Assembly: GCF_020966635.1 (NCBI RefSeq)
Contig: NZ_JAJKFQ010000011.1
Coordinates: forward strand, 1,364,001-1,428,000
Direction of reading: 5' to 3'
Length of the DNA stretch: 64,000 nt
Source: Stieleria sp. JC731
Lineage (GTDB): Bacteria > Planctomycetota > Planctomycetia > Pirellulales > Pirellulaceae
The notes beneath the pieces were generated by a model, which saw only the letters and a list, made by a program, of their open reading frames with translations, did no database searches and had not been told where the DNA came from. A program made the position numbers and the translations under genes. This document shows, piece by piece, positions 40,590 through 48,944 of the stretch (the stretch's first letter is position 1; every line of letters begins with the position of its first letter).

Positions 40590-42719
40590 CTATCGAATCA
40601 AGCGAAATCGGTCGAAGTTCGGCGTAAACGGCAGCGGCGATCGCCAGGGGTGTGGCCAGAATACCAGAACGGCTTTACCAACCAACAAGTCACGTGGGAC
40701 GTACGAAGCGTCCGCGTAGACTTCGGCGCTTTCGCGTACATGAGACGGCAGGTCTGTCGATGCCCGTTTGGTTCCCGCCCAACAGCGAGCGTCAAGACTT
40801 TCAGGGCTGTTGTCTCCCATCGGAAAGAACTGGTCTTCGCCGAGTTCGAATGAGACTTCGCGACGCGTTTTCCAAATCGGATACTCTGTCCACAGGTCCG
40901 GATTTTCAAGAATCTTCTGGATCTCGACATCCGAAATGCTGTTGTTCGCCAGCCCGTAAAGTTCGCTGGGAGAGTAGTCCATCAATTGGTAATTGCTGGT
41001 GTTCGTCGCGATGTAATACTTGTCGCGACTGATTTGAACTCGGTTGACGGTTGCCTGCCCACCACGGACAGCGACGGCAAACGGCGATGCGTCAAGCGGA
41101 CGCCCTGGACCTTCATAGTACGGACGGTTGTTGGCGATGTCTTCGTGAATCAGGGAAACATCGTAGGTCGTTGGGCCCTCGAAGCTGACGCGTTCACCGT
41201 CTATCCACAATCGCAATTCGTCGTCGCAATTTGAAAAGCGAATCGCGACATTTTGGCCGGCTCGTAGCGATGTGTTCGCGACAACGGTCTCAGCTGGGCT
41301 GTCGTCGTTTAAGTCACCGAAAACCGCCTGGGCAGCTCCGCCAAACAATGCGGAAACGGTTGCTTTACCTGTCGAGAGGTCGATCGAACACCGGTATTGG
41401 ACACCTGCTTCGGTGATTTCAAAAACAGCGGTCTTTGATTCAGGCGAGGTCTCCAACTGAGTTTCAACGATCAGGTCGCCGACCCAATGAAGACCTTCGT
41501 TCGCGATTCCATTTTCACCGAAGTCGACATAGTCAAATTGAGACAGCGGACCTCCCGGTTCGTAGCCTTCTTTGGGAGTCGGCGAATTGATCGAACCGAC
41601 AAAGATCCCGGTAACGTTTTTTGCCAGCGAGCCCAAGTTTGAAAACAGCGACGGGCGTGCGGGACGTTCCGGAATCACTTTGCCACTGGAGATGCGTTCG
41701 TTGTAAACCTTGCTGGTCGGAACGCTGATGTAGCAATCGTAGGCATAGTAGTCCGAAATCAGTCGACTTTGGTATGGATCGACGTCTGCGAGTGATTCGC
41801 CATCACGGGCTTGGTTCCATTGCACGCCGCTGGGGTAGTGATGGAAATATCGCAGCCAGCGGTCTTCGGTCTCAGATGCGTTGTCAATTTTCGCAACGAG
41901 TCCGGCTTCGCTGCGAGAAACCTTCCAGGAATCCTCCGGTGGTGCCTGCGAGCCTTCGTCCCAAGCTTGGAATCGACTGGGGTAGTCCGCTTTGATCAGT
42001 AGCTGCGATTGTTGGCTGGAGTCGTAGACGTGATGCCGCATCGCCATCAATTTTTGATCCGGCTTACGCAGGATCTCTTTTTTGCCTGATCGGTCGGTGA
42101 CATAAACATCGCCATGGCGGATCGAAAGGGTCTCGCCCGGTAGGCCGACGAGCCGCTTGATGTAGTTTTGCTTCGGGTTGCCCGGGAACTTGAAAACAAT
42201 CACATCCCAACGTTTCGGATCGCTAACGGCGTATGCGTATTTACTGACAAGAATTCGATCGCCGTTGAATGTCTTGTCGTTCGATTCGTTGATAAGGTCA
42301 AGATTGTTGACCGCTCGGCAATTCGGGCAAATTCCCGCGACGACCGTTTCGTTTTGAATCAAACCGCGACGTTCTTTGCTCGCACCGACCTGAAAGCGGT
42401 GCTCGCATTCGGAACACCAAATGTCCTTATGGGCTCCCATCAACGCGGGGGCCATCGAACCGGTCGGAATCACAAATGCTTCGGCGATGAACGCTCGAAA
42501 CAGCAAAGCCAGGATAAATGCGACAACGAATGCTTCGACCGTCTCTCGGCCGCCTTCGGTGCGAATCGCCTCGGCACGTTTCTCTTCGCGAGTTTGACGA
42601 GTGGTGCGAGCACCTTTTCCCTGATCGGAGTCCTTTGGCGAGCCGTCGTTGTCCACGGTCGATTCTGGACCCGAATCGGATGTCGTTTGGTCCGGGGATT
42701 TATTCGATTTTCGAGGCAT
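40590..42719 (-). CDS. lepB: Signal peptidase I with large insertion
   Basis: Type I leader peptidase removes signal peptides at the outer face of the inner membrane. At 709 residues it is more than twice the usual size. A charged N-terminus leads to one membrane segment (about 63-80) and the catalytic Ser88 in IPTGSMAP. A zinc-ribbon-like insertion follows with Cys102/105 and Cys131/134 (WCSEC, CPNC). The general base Lys188 lies in NYIKRLVGLPGE. A block of about 440 residues, partly a beta-sandwich-like region (about 400-560), separates this from the last family box, FPMGDNSPESLDARCWAG, near 640. The C-terminus ends in PFTPNFDRFRLIR. Catalytic residues are intact. The insertion may present or recognise special planctomycete substrates (inference). 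Confidence 0.93.
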   Translation of the reverse strand: MPRKSNKSPDQTTSDSGPESTVDNDGSPKDSDQGKGARTTRQTREEKRAEAIRTEGGRETVEAFVVAFILALLFRAFIAEAFVIPTGSMAPALMGAHKDIWCSECEHRFQVGASKERRGLIQNETVVAGICPNCRAVNNLDLINESNDKTFNGDRILVSKYAYAVSDPKRWDVIVFKFPGNPKQNYIKRLVGLPGETLSIRHGDVYVTDRSGKKEILRKPDQKLMAMRHHVYDSSQQSQLLIKADYPSRFQAWDEGSQAPPEDSWKVSRSEAGLVAKIDNASETEDRWLRYFHHYPSGVQWNQARDGESLADVDPYQSRLISDYYAYDCYISVPTSKVYNERISSGKVIPERPARPSLFSNLGSLAKNVTGIFVGSINSPTPKEGYEPGGPLSQFDYVDFGENGIANEGLHWVGDLIVETQLETSPESKTAVFEITEAGVQYRCSIDLSTGKATVSALFGGAAQAVFGDLNDDSPAETVVANTSLRAGQNVAIRFSNCDDELRLWIDGERVSFEGPTTYDVSLIHEDIANNRPYYEGPGRPLDASPFAVAVRGGQATVNRVQISRDKYYIATNTSNYQLMDYSPSELYGLANNSISDVEIQKILENPDLWTEYPIWKTRREVSFELGEDQFFPMGDNSPESLDARCWAGTKRASTDLPSHVRESAEVYADASYVPRDLLVGKAVLVFWPHPWRSPLPFTPNFDRFRLIR

Positions 42720-43084
42720 TCAATCGTCGGCGATCGGAAAGAGGTTTGGGCGGCGCTGGCAATCTGGGAGGAAATTGTGTCGGCGACGCATTTTGCGTGC
42801 CATCCTAGCGGTTTCGCTGTTCGAAGGGAACTTCGATTCAAACGCCAAATTCTTGGTCGCGAATTTGTTTTTGGCCTTCAATGCGACTTTAAATGGGGGA
42901 CGGAGGCCCCAGAAACAGGGACGTTTTTGCGAGCGTGGTTCGGAAACAGGGAATGCCGCCGGTGGCAGATTTCTCGGCAACCTGGAAGACAACACAGGTG
43001 TAAGAAACCTGCACATCGATCGTCAGAACCTATAGAATGACACGGAGATTCACCGACGATACCGCTTAGGATTGAAGCCCTACC
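42720..43084. other. Intergenic region between lepB and the HEAT/TPR gene
   Basis: This 0.37-kb gap lies between divergent genes. Short frames on both strands overlap each other and have no domain. A promoter for each neighbour is expected, but I could not pick one with confidence. Confidence 0.4.
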
Positions 43085-45112
43085 ATGCGACTTCTCAATT
43101 TGCGAACGCAGCCAGCAATCAAGGCAGATGCTTTTAAGGCCGTTGCAATCGCTCTGGCAGTAATTTTGTCCTGTCAATCCGCATCAGTGGTCGCCGTTCA
43201 GCAATCCGATTCAGAACAGTCGAACCAATCGAGCACGGACCATTCCGCTCAGGTCAGTAAAGCATCCAAAGGTTCGGCGAACACACAGCTGATCGCGGAA
43301 TTGATCAACAAGCTTGGTAGCGACAGTTACGCGACCAGAATTCGTGCAAGAGACCAGCTGAAGGCTTTCGGTTTGGAGGCTTTCGACGCGTTGTACGAGG
43401 CTCAAAAACACGACGATAGCGAAATCCAATCTGCCGCTCGGTACTTGCAGACAAGTTTGCAAGTCAACTGGTCCAACGAAACGGACCCGAAGCAGGTTCG
43501 CGAAATCCTTTACGAATACGGTGCGCAAAATGCGACCGATCGTCTCGCCCGAATCGAACTGTTGGGGCGGTTGCCTGATTTCATGGGCGTCGAAGCTCTG
43601 GCCAGGCTGTCGCGATTTGATCGTGAAGTTGAATTGTCCCGCCGCGCAGCGATGTTGGTGTTGAAGCAACCGATTCCCGACGAACGCAATAAGCGATTGA
43701 TGCTTGCCGAAAAGATTCAGTCGGTGATTGACGACAACTCGCGAGACTCCGTCAATTGGTTGCGTACCTACGCGGCTGATCTTGTTGATGGTAGGTATGA
43801 ACCGACTCGTTGGCAGGACGTTGTGATCACTCAGCGGCAGAAAGTTGATATCGGCGTCGACCCTGACATCACTGCCGAATCCGTTTTGAAGCTCATCAAA
43901 GTCATTGCGACGCGAGCAATCGAAGAAGACGAACGTCAATCGGCACTCGATCTTGTTCTCGCCAATTTGGATTTGATTTCTCCAGCTACAAAGGATCTCG
44001 CCGATCAATCCGATTGGGCGATCACTCATGAGCTATATCCATTTGTCACGGAGTTGTACCAACGACATCGCCATGCCTTTGCGATGAATGCCGAGTTGTT
44101 GTACTCCGCCGCGCAAGCCTTCCGTGACAACGGCCAAGTCGAAGAAGGTAATCAGTTGGCCATGGATGCATTTAAGGTTTCACCGCTTCCCGACGTCACG
44201 GTTGAAGAACTGGACGATGCGGACGTAGCGCCCAGCGAGGAAGAAAAAGCCAAGCTCGGTCTGACCGATCATCAGCTCGAAGATGTCGCATCCAGTCACC
44301 TTGCCGTTGCGTTGCAATTAAAGATGCGAGGTCAATTCGATTGGGCCGAACGTGAATACCGAGCCATCGTGGGGAATTGCGGAATCGAAACTTATGTCGG
44401 TATTCGATCGCGTATCAACCTCAGCTCACTCTTTGCCGAGCAGCTAAATCATGCGGACGCAGTGAAAACACTGGCTCCATTGGTTGACCGAATCGAGCGA
44501 GACCAAGAATTTGTCAAAAAGCTATTGGCCTATGACATGCTAAGCCAATTCATCCAAAGCGAGTACCACTTTCGTACTGCGATGGCACTTTTGGCGAAGG
44601 AACCGGTTTCTCAAGAGGATCTGGAACAGGCAAAAGTAAAGCTCCAGACGGCATACAATCAAGACAGTGGCAACATCGATATTCTCATTCAGATGTTTCG
44701 TATCGACGATCCCAATGATCAAGATTGGCAGACACAGGTTGCACGTCAATTGAAGCAACACATTCAAGCGTCGAGTGAAGCGATTCGGCGCTATGAGGCT
44801 TCAAAACGTGCGATGTCAGACGATCGTTACCGGATGCTGCTCGGCGAAAAATACAACGAGTATGCGTGGTTGGTTGCCAATACGAAGGGTGACTACCAAC
44901 AGGCGCTTCGATACAGTCAACAGTCGCTAAAGCTATCTTCGGACGATAACCCTACCCAGCGGGCTGCTCGTTTAGATACCTGCGCTCGTTGCTACTTTGC
45001 CATCGGAGATATCGAAAACGCTATCGTGACCCAAAAGGAAGCTTTGCAATACGATCGCAATTCGCTTCCGATGATACGACAGTTGGCCGAGTTCGAAGCC
45101 GCATTGAACTAA
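43085..45112 (+). CDS. Exported HEAT/TPR-repeat protein
   Basis: A 675-residue protein with a signal peptide (AFKAVAIALAVILSCQSASVVAV). After a polar Ser/Gln-rich linker, the N-terminal third looks like HEAT-type helices (LIAELINKLGSDSYATRIRA, then FDALYEAQKHDDSEIQSAA). The C-terminal half has tetratricopeptide-like helical pairs, such as NEYAWLVANTKGDYQQALRY and ARCYFAIGDIENAIVTQKEA. Proteins with this layout are frequent in planctomycetes and are presumed periplasmic scaffolds; no enzyme motif is visible. It is transcribed alone and convergent with the sulfur-metabolism gene. The function cannot be assigned. Confidence 0.8.
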   Translation: MRLLNLRTQPAIKADAFKAVAIALAVILSCQSASVVAVQQSDSEQSNQSSTDHSAQVSKASKGSANTQLIAELINKLGSDSYATRIRARDQLKAFGLEAFDALYEAQKHDDSEIQSAARYLQTSLQVNWSNETDPKQVREILYEYGAQNATDRLARIELLGRLPDFMGVEALARLSRFDREVELSRRAAMLVLKQPIPDERNKRLMLAEKIQSVIDDNSRDSVNWLRTYAADLVDGRYEPTRWQDVVITQRQKVDIGVDPDITAESVLKLIKVIATRAIEEDERQSALDLVLANLDLISPATKDLADQSDWAITHELYPFVTELYQRHRHAFAMNAELLYSAAQAFRDNGQVEEGNQLAMDAFKVSPLPDVTVEELDDADVAPSEEEKAKLGLTDHQLEDVASSHLAVALQLKMRGQFDWAEREYRAIVGNCGIETYVGIRSRINLSSLFAEQLNHADAVKTLAPLVDRIERDQEFVKKLLAYDMLSQFIQSEYHFRTAMALLAKEPVSQEDLEQAKVKLQTAYNQDSGNIDILIQMFRIDDPNDQDWQTQVARQLKQHIQASSEAIRRYEASKRAMSDDRYRMLLGEKYNEYAWLVANTKGDYQQALRYSQQSLKLSSDDNPTQRAARLDTCARCYFAIGDIENAIVTQKEALQYDRNSLPMIRQLAEFEAALN

Positions 45113-45160
45113 TGCGGCATAAATTCATCTCGTCCGGTTTAAAGTTTAAACAGTGCAACG

Positions 45161-46612
45161 TTAGACACTACAACTTTGACCGCATGCCGCTTCGTCTGCC
45201 TCACTGACAGGCAGTCCTGCTTTCTGCCATGCTGTGAATCCACCGGTTAGGTTCACAACCTCGTAACCTTCGGCTTGCAATAGACTCGCCGCGATGGCTG
45301 ATCTGGCGCCGCTTCGGCACTGGGTTGCCACTCGTTTGTCTTTGTCCAAGCCGTCAAAGTTGCCAGGGATTTTACCCAGGAACCGATGTTGTGCTTCTGG
45401 AATATGCCCGTCTCGCCATTCGGCTTTGCTGCGGACATCGATTAGTTGCACCTGTCCAGATTGGATGCTTTCAGAAAGCTCTTCAGGTGTCTCGCTAGCG
45501 TATGACTCAGTCGTCTTGTTCTCCTGAACCAATTCGTTTCGCTTGAACACACCCGCGATTTCGTCGATTCCAATTTTCTGCAGCACACGAATCGCCTCCT
45601 GCATATCGGCGGGCGATGATTCGTTGTCTTCGCCGATCAGGTAGACCGGCTTGTCATAGTCCAAAATCCAGCCGGCCCAAGTGGCCAGCATGTTGTTTGG
45701 AAGGTTTATCGTTCCGGGCACATGGTGTTTGCCAAATTCGGATTGGGCGATCAAGTCAATCACGGTCCCAGTTTCAATTGCCTTTTCGAGCTGATCGATA
45801 TCGCAATCGCAGGTTGTGTACGATTGCCCGATGATGGCGGGGCCTTCTTTGTTGACTCGCTTCATCACCGCGAAGTATTTCGGGGCCTCCGGTTGATCAT
45901 CCAAGATGTATTCGACGAACTCGTTTTCATCGGTGAACTGCAACGCTGGATTGAAAAGCTTTTCGTATCCGACTGTAGATGACGGGATCGCACCTAAGCC
46001 TTTTCCGCACGCGCTGCCGGCACCGTGGGCAGGCCAGACTTGCAAGTGGTCCGGCAGTTCCTTGAATCGCTCTGCCGATTTAAATAGGTCCCGAGCGCCA
46101 GGCTCGGCGGTGTCGGCCAATCCAGCGGCTTCCTCAAGAAGGTCTGGTCTACCGATCGATCCGACAAACACAAAGTCGCCGGTAAAAATTCCCATCGGCG
46201 AATCGGCACCACCGCCTTCATCGGTCAAGACGAAGGAGATGCTTTCGGGTGTATGCCCTGGCGTGTGCATGACTTCAAATTTAACCAGCCCGATTTTAAA
46301 TGAGTCACCATCATGTAGTGCTTCATGAGGGTACTCATCGAGAAACTGGTACTTCCATTCGTCAGGTCCTTCGTCTGACATGTACAGTTTCGCGCCGAGC
46401 CGATCTGCCAATTCACGTGCCCCAGAAACGTAGTCGGCGTGGATATGCGTTTCGGCAACAGCAACAATCTCTACACCTTCTGACTTCGCAGCCGAAACGT
46501 ACTGCTCGACATCACGTCCTGGATCGACGATCACCGCTTCTTTGGAACGCTGGCAGCCCACCATGTAAGACGCGTGTGCAAGCTTTTTGTCATAGAAGTA
46601 TTTCAACAACAT
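45161..46612 (-). CDS. MBL-fold hydrolase fused to two rhodanese domains (persulfide dioxygenase-like)
   Basis: A 483-residue cytoplasmic fusion of the CstB/ETHE1 type, which oxidises persulfides and passes sulfur to a rhodanese. The beta-lactamase-like domain (about 1-240) has metal ligands His56, His58 and Asp60 in THIHADYVSG (Tyr61 replaces the usual last His of the box), His120 in HTPGH, Asp146 and His196. The first rhodanese domain (about 265-362) lacks the catalytic Cys, with the loop reading LIGEDNES. The second (about 375-470) has Cys432 in CRSGARS. The C-terminus ends in a Cys pair (ACGQSCSV). It follows a TauE-type exporter by 28 bases, so sulfide or thiosulfate detoxification with sulfite export is the likely job. 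Confidence 0.92.
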   Translation of the reverse strand: MLLKYFYDKKLAHASYMVGCQRSKEAVIVDPGRDVEQYVSAAKSEGVEIVAVAETHIHADYVSGARELADRLGAKLYMSDEGPDEWKYQFLDEYPHEALHDGDSFKIGLVKFEVMHTPGHTPESISFVLTDEGGGADSPMGIFTGDFVFVGSIGRPDLLEEAAGLADTAEPGARDLFKSAERFKELPDHLQVWPAHGAGSACGKGLGAIPSSTVGYEKLFNPALQFTDENEFVEYILDDQPEAPKYFAVMKRVNKEGPAIIGQSYTTCDCDIDQLEKAIETGTVIDLIAQSEFGKHHVPGTINLPNNMLATWAGWILDYDKPVYLIGEDNESSPADMQEAIRVLQKIGIDEIAGVFKRNELVQENKTTESYASETPEELSESIQSGQVQLIDVRSKAEWRDGHIPEAQHRFLGKIPGNFDGLDKDKRVATQCRSGARSAIAASLLQAEGYEVVNLTGGFTAWQKAGLPVSEADEAACGQSCSV

Positions 46613-46640
46613 GTTTCTGCTCCTTCTTTTATTTGGAAGT

Positions 46641-47501
46641 TTAAGCGTTCAATAAAACTGATTTGGAGATCACAAAGATCGCGACGAGTACGACGCCGAT
46701 CGCAAATACCTTTTGCAGTGCCGGACCCTGCAGTCGCTTCGAGACGATTCCACCTAGCCACATCCCTGCGAACCCGCCGACCAAAAACTGAACGACGATG
46801 GCTAGTTGCAATCCGCCACCAGATGCCACATAAGTCGATACACCGCTGATACTGACCAAAACGATTACCAACAGGGATGTGGCAACGGCTTGGTGAATTT
46901 TCATTCCGCTGAACAGCACCAGTGCCGGAACGATGATGAAGCCGCCTCCAACTCCGAACATGCCTGATAGGATTCCGGTGATAAGCCCGAGTAGGGCGAG
47001 CAGCATCGCGCATCGAGATGTCAGCCGCAGCTTTCCGTCACTATCCCGTTGGCAAGTGGCCTTTTCGCAGTCTTCAATTTCGGTTTGCTGTGCGGAATCC
47101 GCACCGACAGCGTTTTGTCGACTCTTCTGCCACATGCGGTAGGCGACGACAAACATCAGCACGCCAAAAAGAAACAAAAGCAATTGATCGGCAATCAAGG
47201 ACGACAGGTAGTTTCCAATTGGCGCGCCAAACATGCCGGATACCGCAAACAGCACACCTGTTCGCAATTCAACTTCGCCGCGTATCAATTTCGGCGTCAC
47301 TCCAAACAACGCGGTGCCTCCGACCGAGGCGAGCGAGATTCCGACCGCCTCTCGAGGTGCAACTGCCAAGCCGTAGACCAAAAGCGGAACTGCAAAAACA
47401 CCCCCGCCCCCGCCGGTAAGTCCCAGCGCGAAACCAACAATGCTTCCGAAGATGATCGCGATTCCGATCATTGGATTCATCCAGTGGCTGAAAAGTGTCA
47501 C
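46641..47501 (-). CDS. TauE/SafE-family anion exporter
   Basis: A 286-residue inner-membrane protein of the TauE/SafE family, which exports sulfite, sulfoacetate or related anions. Two homologous halves are visible, each opening with a glycine-rich motif: GFALGLTGGGGGVFAVPLL and GILSGMFGVGGGFIIVPALV. A loop of about 40 polar residues with three Cys separates them. About eight membrane segments can be traced. GTG 47501 gives the listed start; ATG 47480 (MNPMIGIAIIFG) is equally good. It is the first gene of a two-gene operon with the MBL-rhodanese enzyme, and a sigma-70-like promoter lies upstream, so sulfite made by persulfide oxidation could be its substrate. Confidence 0.9.
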   Translation of the reverse strand: MTLFSHWMNPMIGIAIIFGSIVGFALGLTGGGGGVFAVPLLVYGLAVAPREAVGISLASVGGTALFGVTPKLIRGEVELRTGVLFAVSGMFGAPIGNYLSSLIADQLLLFLFGVLMFVVAYRMWQKSRQNAVGADSAQQTEIEDCEKATCQRDSDGKLRLTSRCAMLLALLGLITGILSGMFGVGGGFIIVPALVLFSGMKIHQAVATSLLVIVLVSISGVSTYVASGGGLQLAIVVQFLVGGFAGMWLGGIVSKRLQGPALQKVFAIGVVLVAIFVISKSVLLNA

Positions 47502-47595
47502 GCATCCGCAGACCTAAAACCGCTCGGGTTGAGAGGTCGAGATGCGACGAGGTGTTGTGTTGGCGAGCATATCCAGTGGCTCGCTTTCTATAGGT

Positions 47596-47623
47596 CAATA
47601 TATCGCCAGGTCGCGAGGTGTCA
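47596..47623 (-). promoter_or_regulatory. Sigma-70-type promoter of the sulfur operon
   Basis: On the minus strand a perfect TTGACA (47618-47623) and TATATT (47596-47601) are separated by 16 bases, about 95-120 bases upstream of the exporter start. This is the best housekeeping-type promoter seen in the window. No regulator gene is adjacent. Confidence 0.65.
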
Positions 47624-47793
47624 AGTTAATGGTTCTGACTGGATTGGCAGATTTGCTGCTTCGATGGCCCATTTCATCAACTTTGCTGTATCGCGAGCCG
47701 TTTGGCGGCAGAAGACTCTGCAAACACGGTGCCAGTTTCCGTGGCGGTTTCCGGAAACGTTTGGCATCGCATGGGCGTCTGTGTCGATGTCAT

Positions 47794-48871
47794 AGCCGCA
47801 GTTGCGTGAACCCAAACGCATCACCGCCGAAATCAACCGTCGCTAGCGCGATTCGGCTCAGTTCACTTCTCCACCCTGAGCCGCAAAGGCGCTAGCCGCG
47901 GTTACGTGAACCCAAACACATCACACCCGAAATCAACCGTCGCTAGCGCGATTCGGCTCAGTGGACATCTCCAATCTGAGCCGGAAAGATGCTAGCCGCG
48001 GTTGAAATCAACGCCGGGAACCGCAGGCTGGCGCCAAGCGGCTGATGTTAGTTTTTTTCGATGGTACTAATTCAACGCTGCCACGATCGCGTGCGGCTGG
48101 GATCGGAAATCATCCAACCGTCGCTAGTGCGATTCGGCTCAGTGCACGTCTCCACCCTGAGCCGGAAAGATGCTAGCCGCGGTTGAAATCAACGCCGGGA
48201 ACCGCAGGCTGGCGCCAAGCGGCTGATGTTAGTTTTTTTCGATGGTACTAATTCAACGCTGCTACGATCGCGTGCGGTTGAGATTGGAAATTATTCAACC
48301 GTCGCTAACGCGATTCGGCTCAGTGCACATCTCCAACCTGAGCCGCAAAGGCGATAGCCGCGGTTGAAATTAACGCCGGGAACCGCAGGCTGGCGCCAAG
48401 CGGCTGATATTAGTATTTTTCGATGGTACTAATTCAACGCTGCTACGATCGCGTGCGGTAGGGATTGGAAATCAGCCAACCGTCGCTAGCGCGAATACGG
48501 CTCAGTGCACATCTCCAATCTGATCCGCAAAGACGCTAGCTGCGGTTGAAATTAATGCCGGGAACCGCAGGCCGGCGCCAAGCGGCTGATGTTAGTTTTT
48601 TTCGATGGTACTAATTCAACGCTGCTACGATCGCGTGCGGTTGAGATTGGAAATTATTTAACCGTCGCTAGCGCGATTCGGCTCAGTTCACTTCTCCAAT
48701 CTGAGCCGCAAAGGCGCTAGCCGCGGTTGCATGAACCCAAACGCATCACACCTAAAATCAACCGTCGCTAGTGCGATTCGGCTCAGTGGACGTCTCTAAC
48801 CTGATCCGCAAAGACGCTAGCCGCGGTTGAAATCAACACCGGAAACCGCAGGCTGGCGCCAAGCGGCTGAT
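47794..48871. repeat. Composite tandem array of 181-bp and 100-bp units
   Basis: The core ccgtcgctagcgcgattcgg (or a near variant) begins at 47837, 47937, 48118, 48299, 48480, 48662 and 48762. Spacings are 100, 181, 181, 181, 182 and 100. In every unit cgctagcgcgattcggctcag is followed after about 14 bases by an imperfect reverse complement (ctgagccgcaaaggcgctag), so each can form a 20-bp hairpin. Short units are joined by a gtgaacccaaacgcatcac-type linker. Long units have a block that includes gggaaccgcaggctggcgcc and a run of T bases, and that block resembles the 93-bp array at 2.4 kb. No gene is encoded here. Confidence 0.92.
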
Positions 48872-48944
48872 TCCGGCTTGCGGTATCCGAACACGAGGTT
48901 ATTCGGAGCAAACCCGTATGGGGCGGATGGCGACTTCGGATGCG

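Noticed and set aside
42168..43040. 290-residue plus-strand frame opposite the start of lepB
   Set aside because: It runs antisense through conserved signal peptidase sequence into the gap, and has no protein-like segments of its own.
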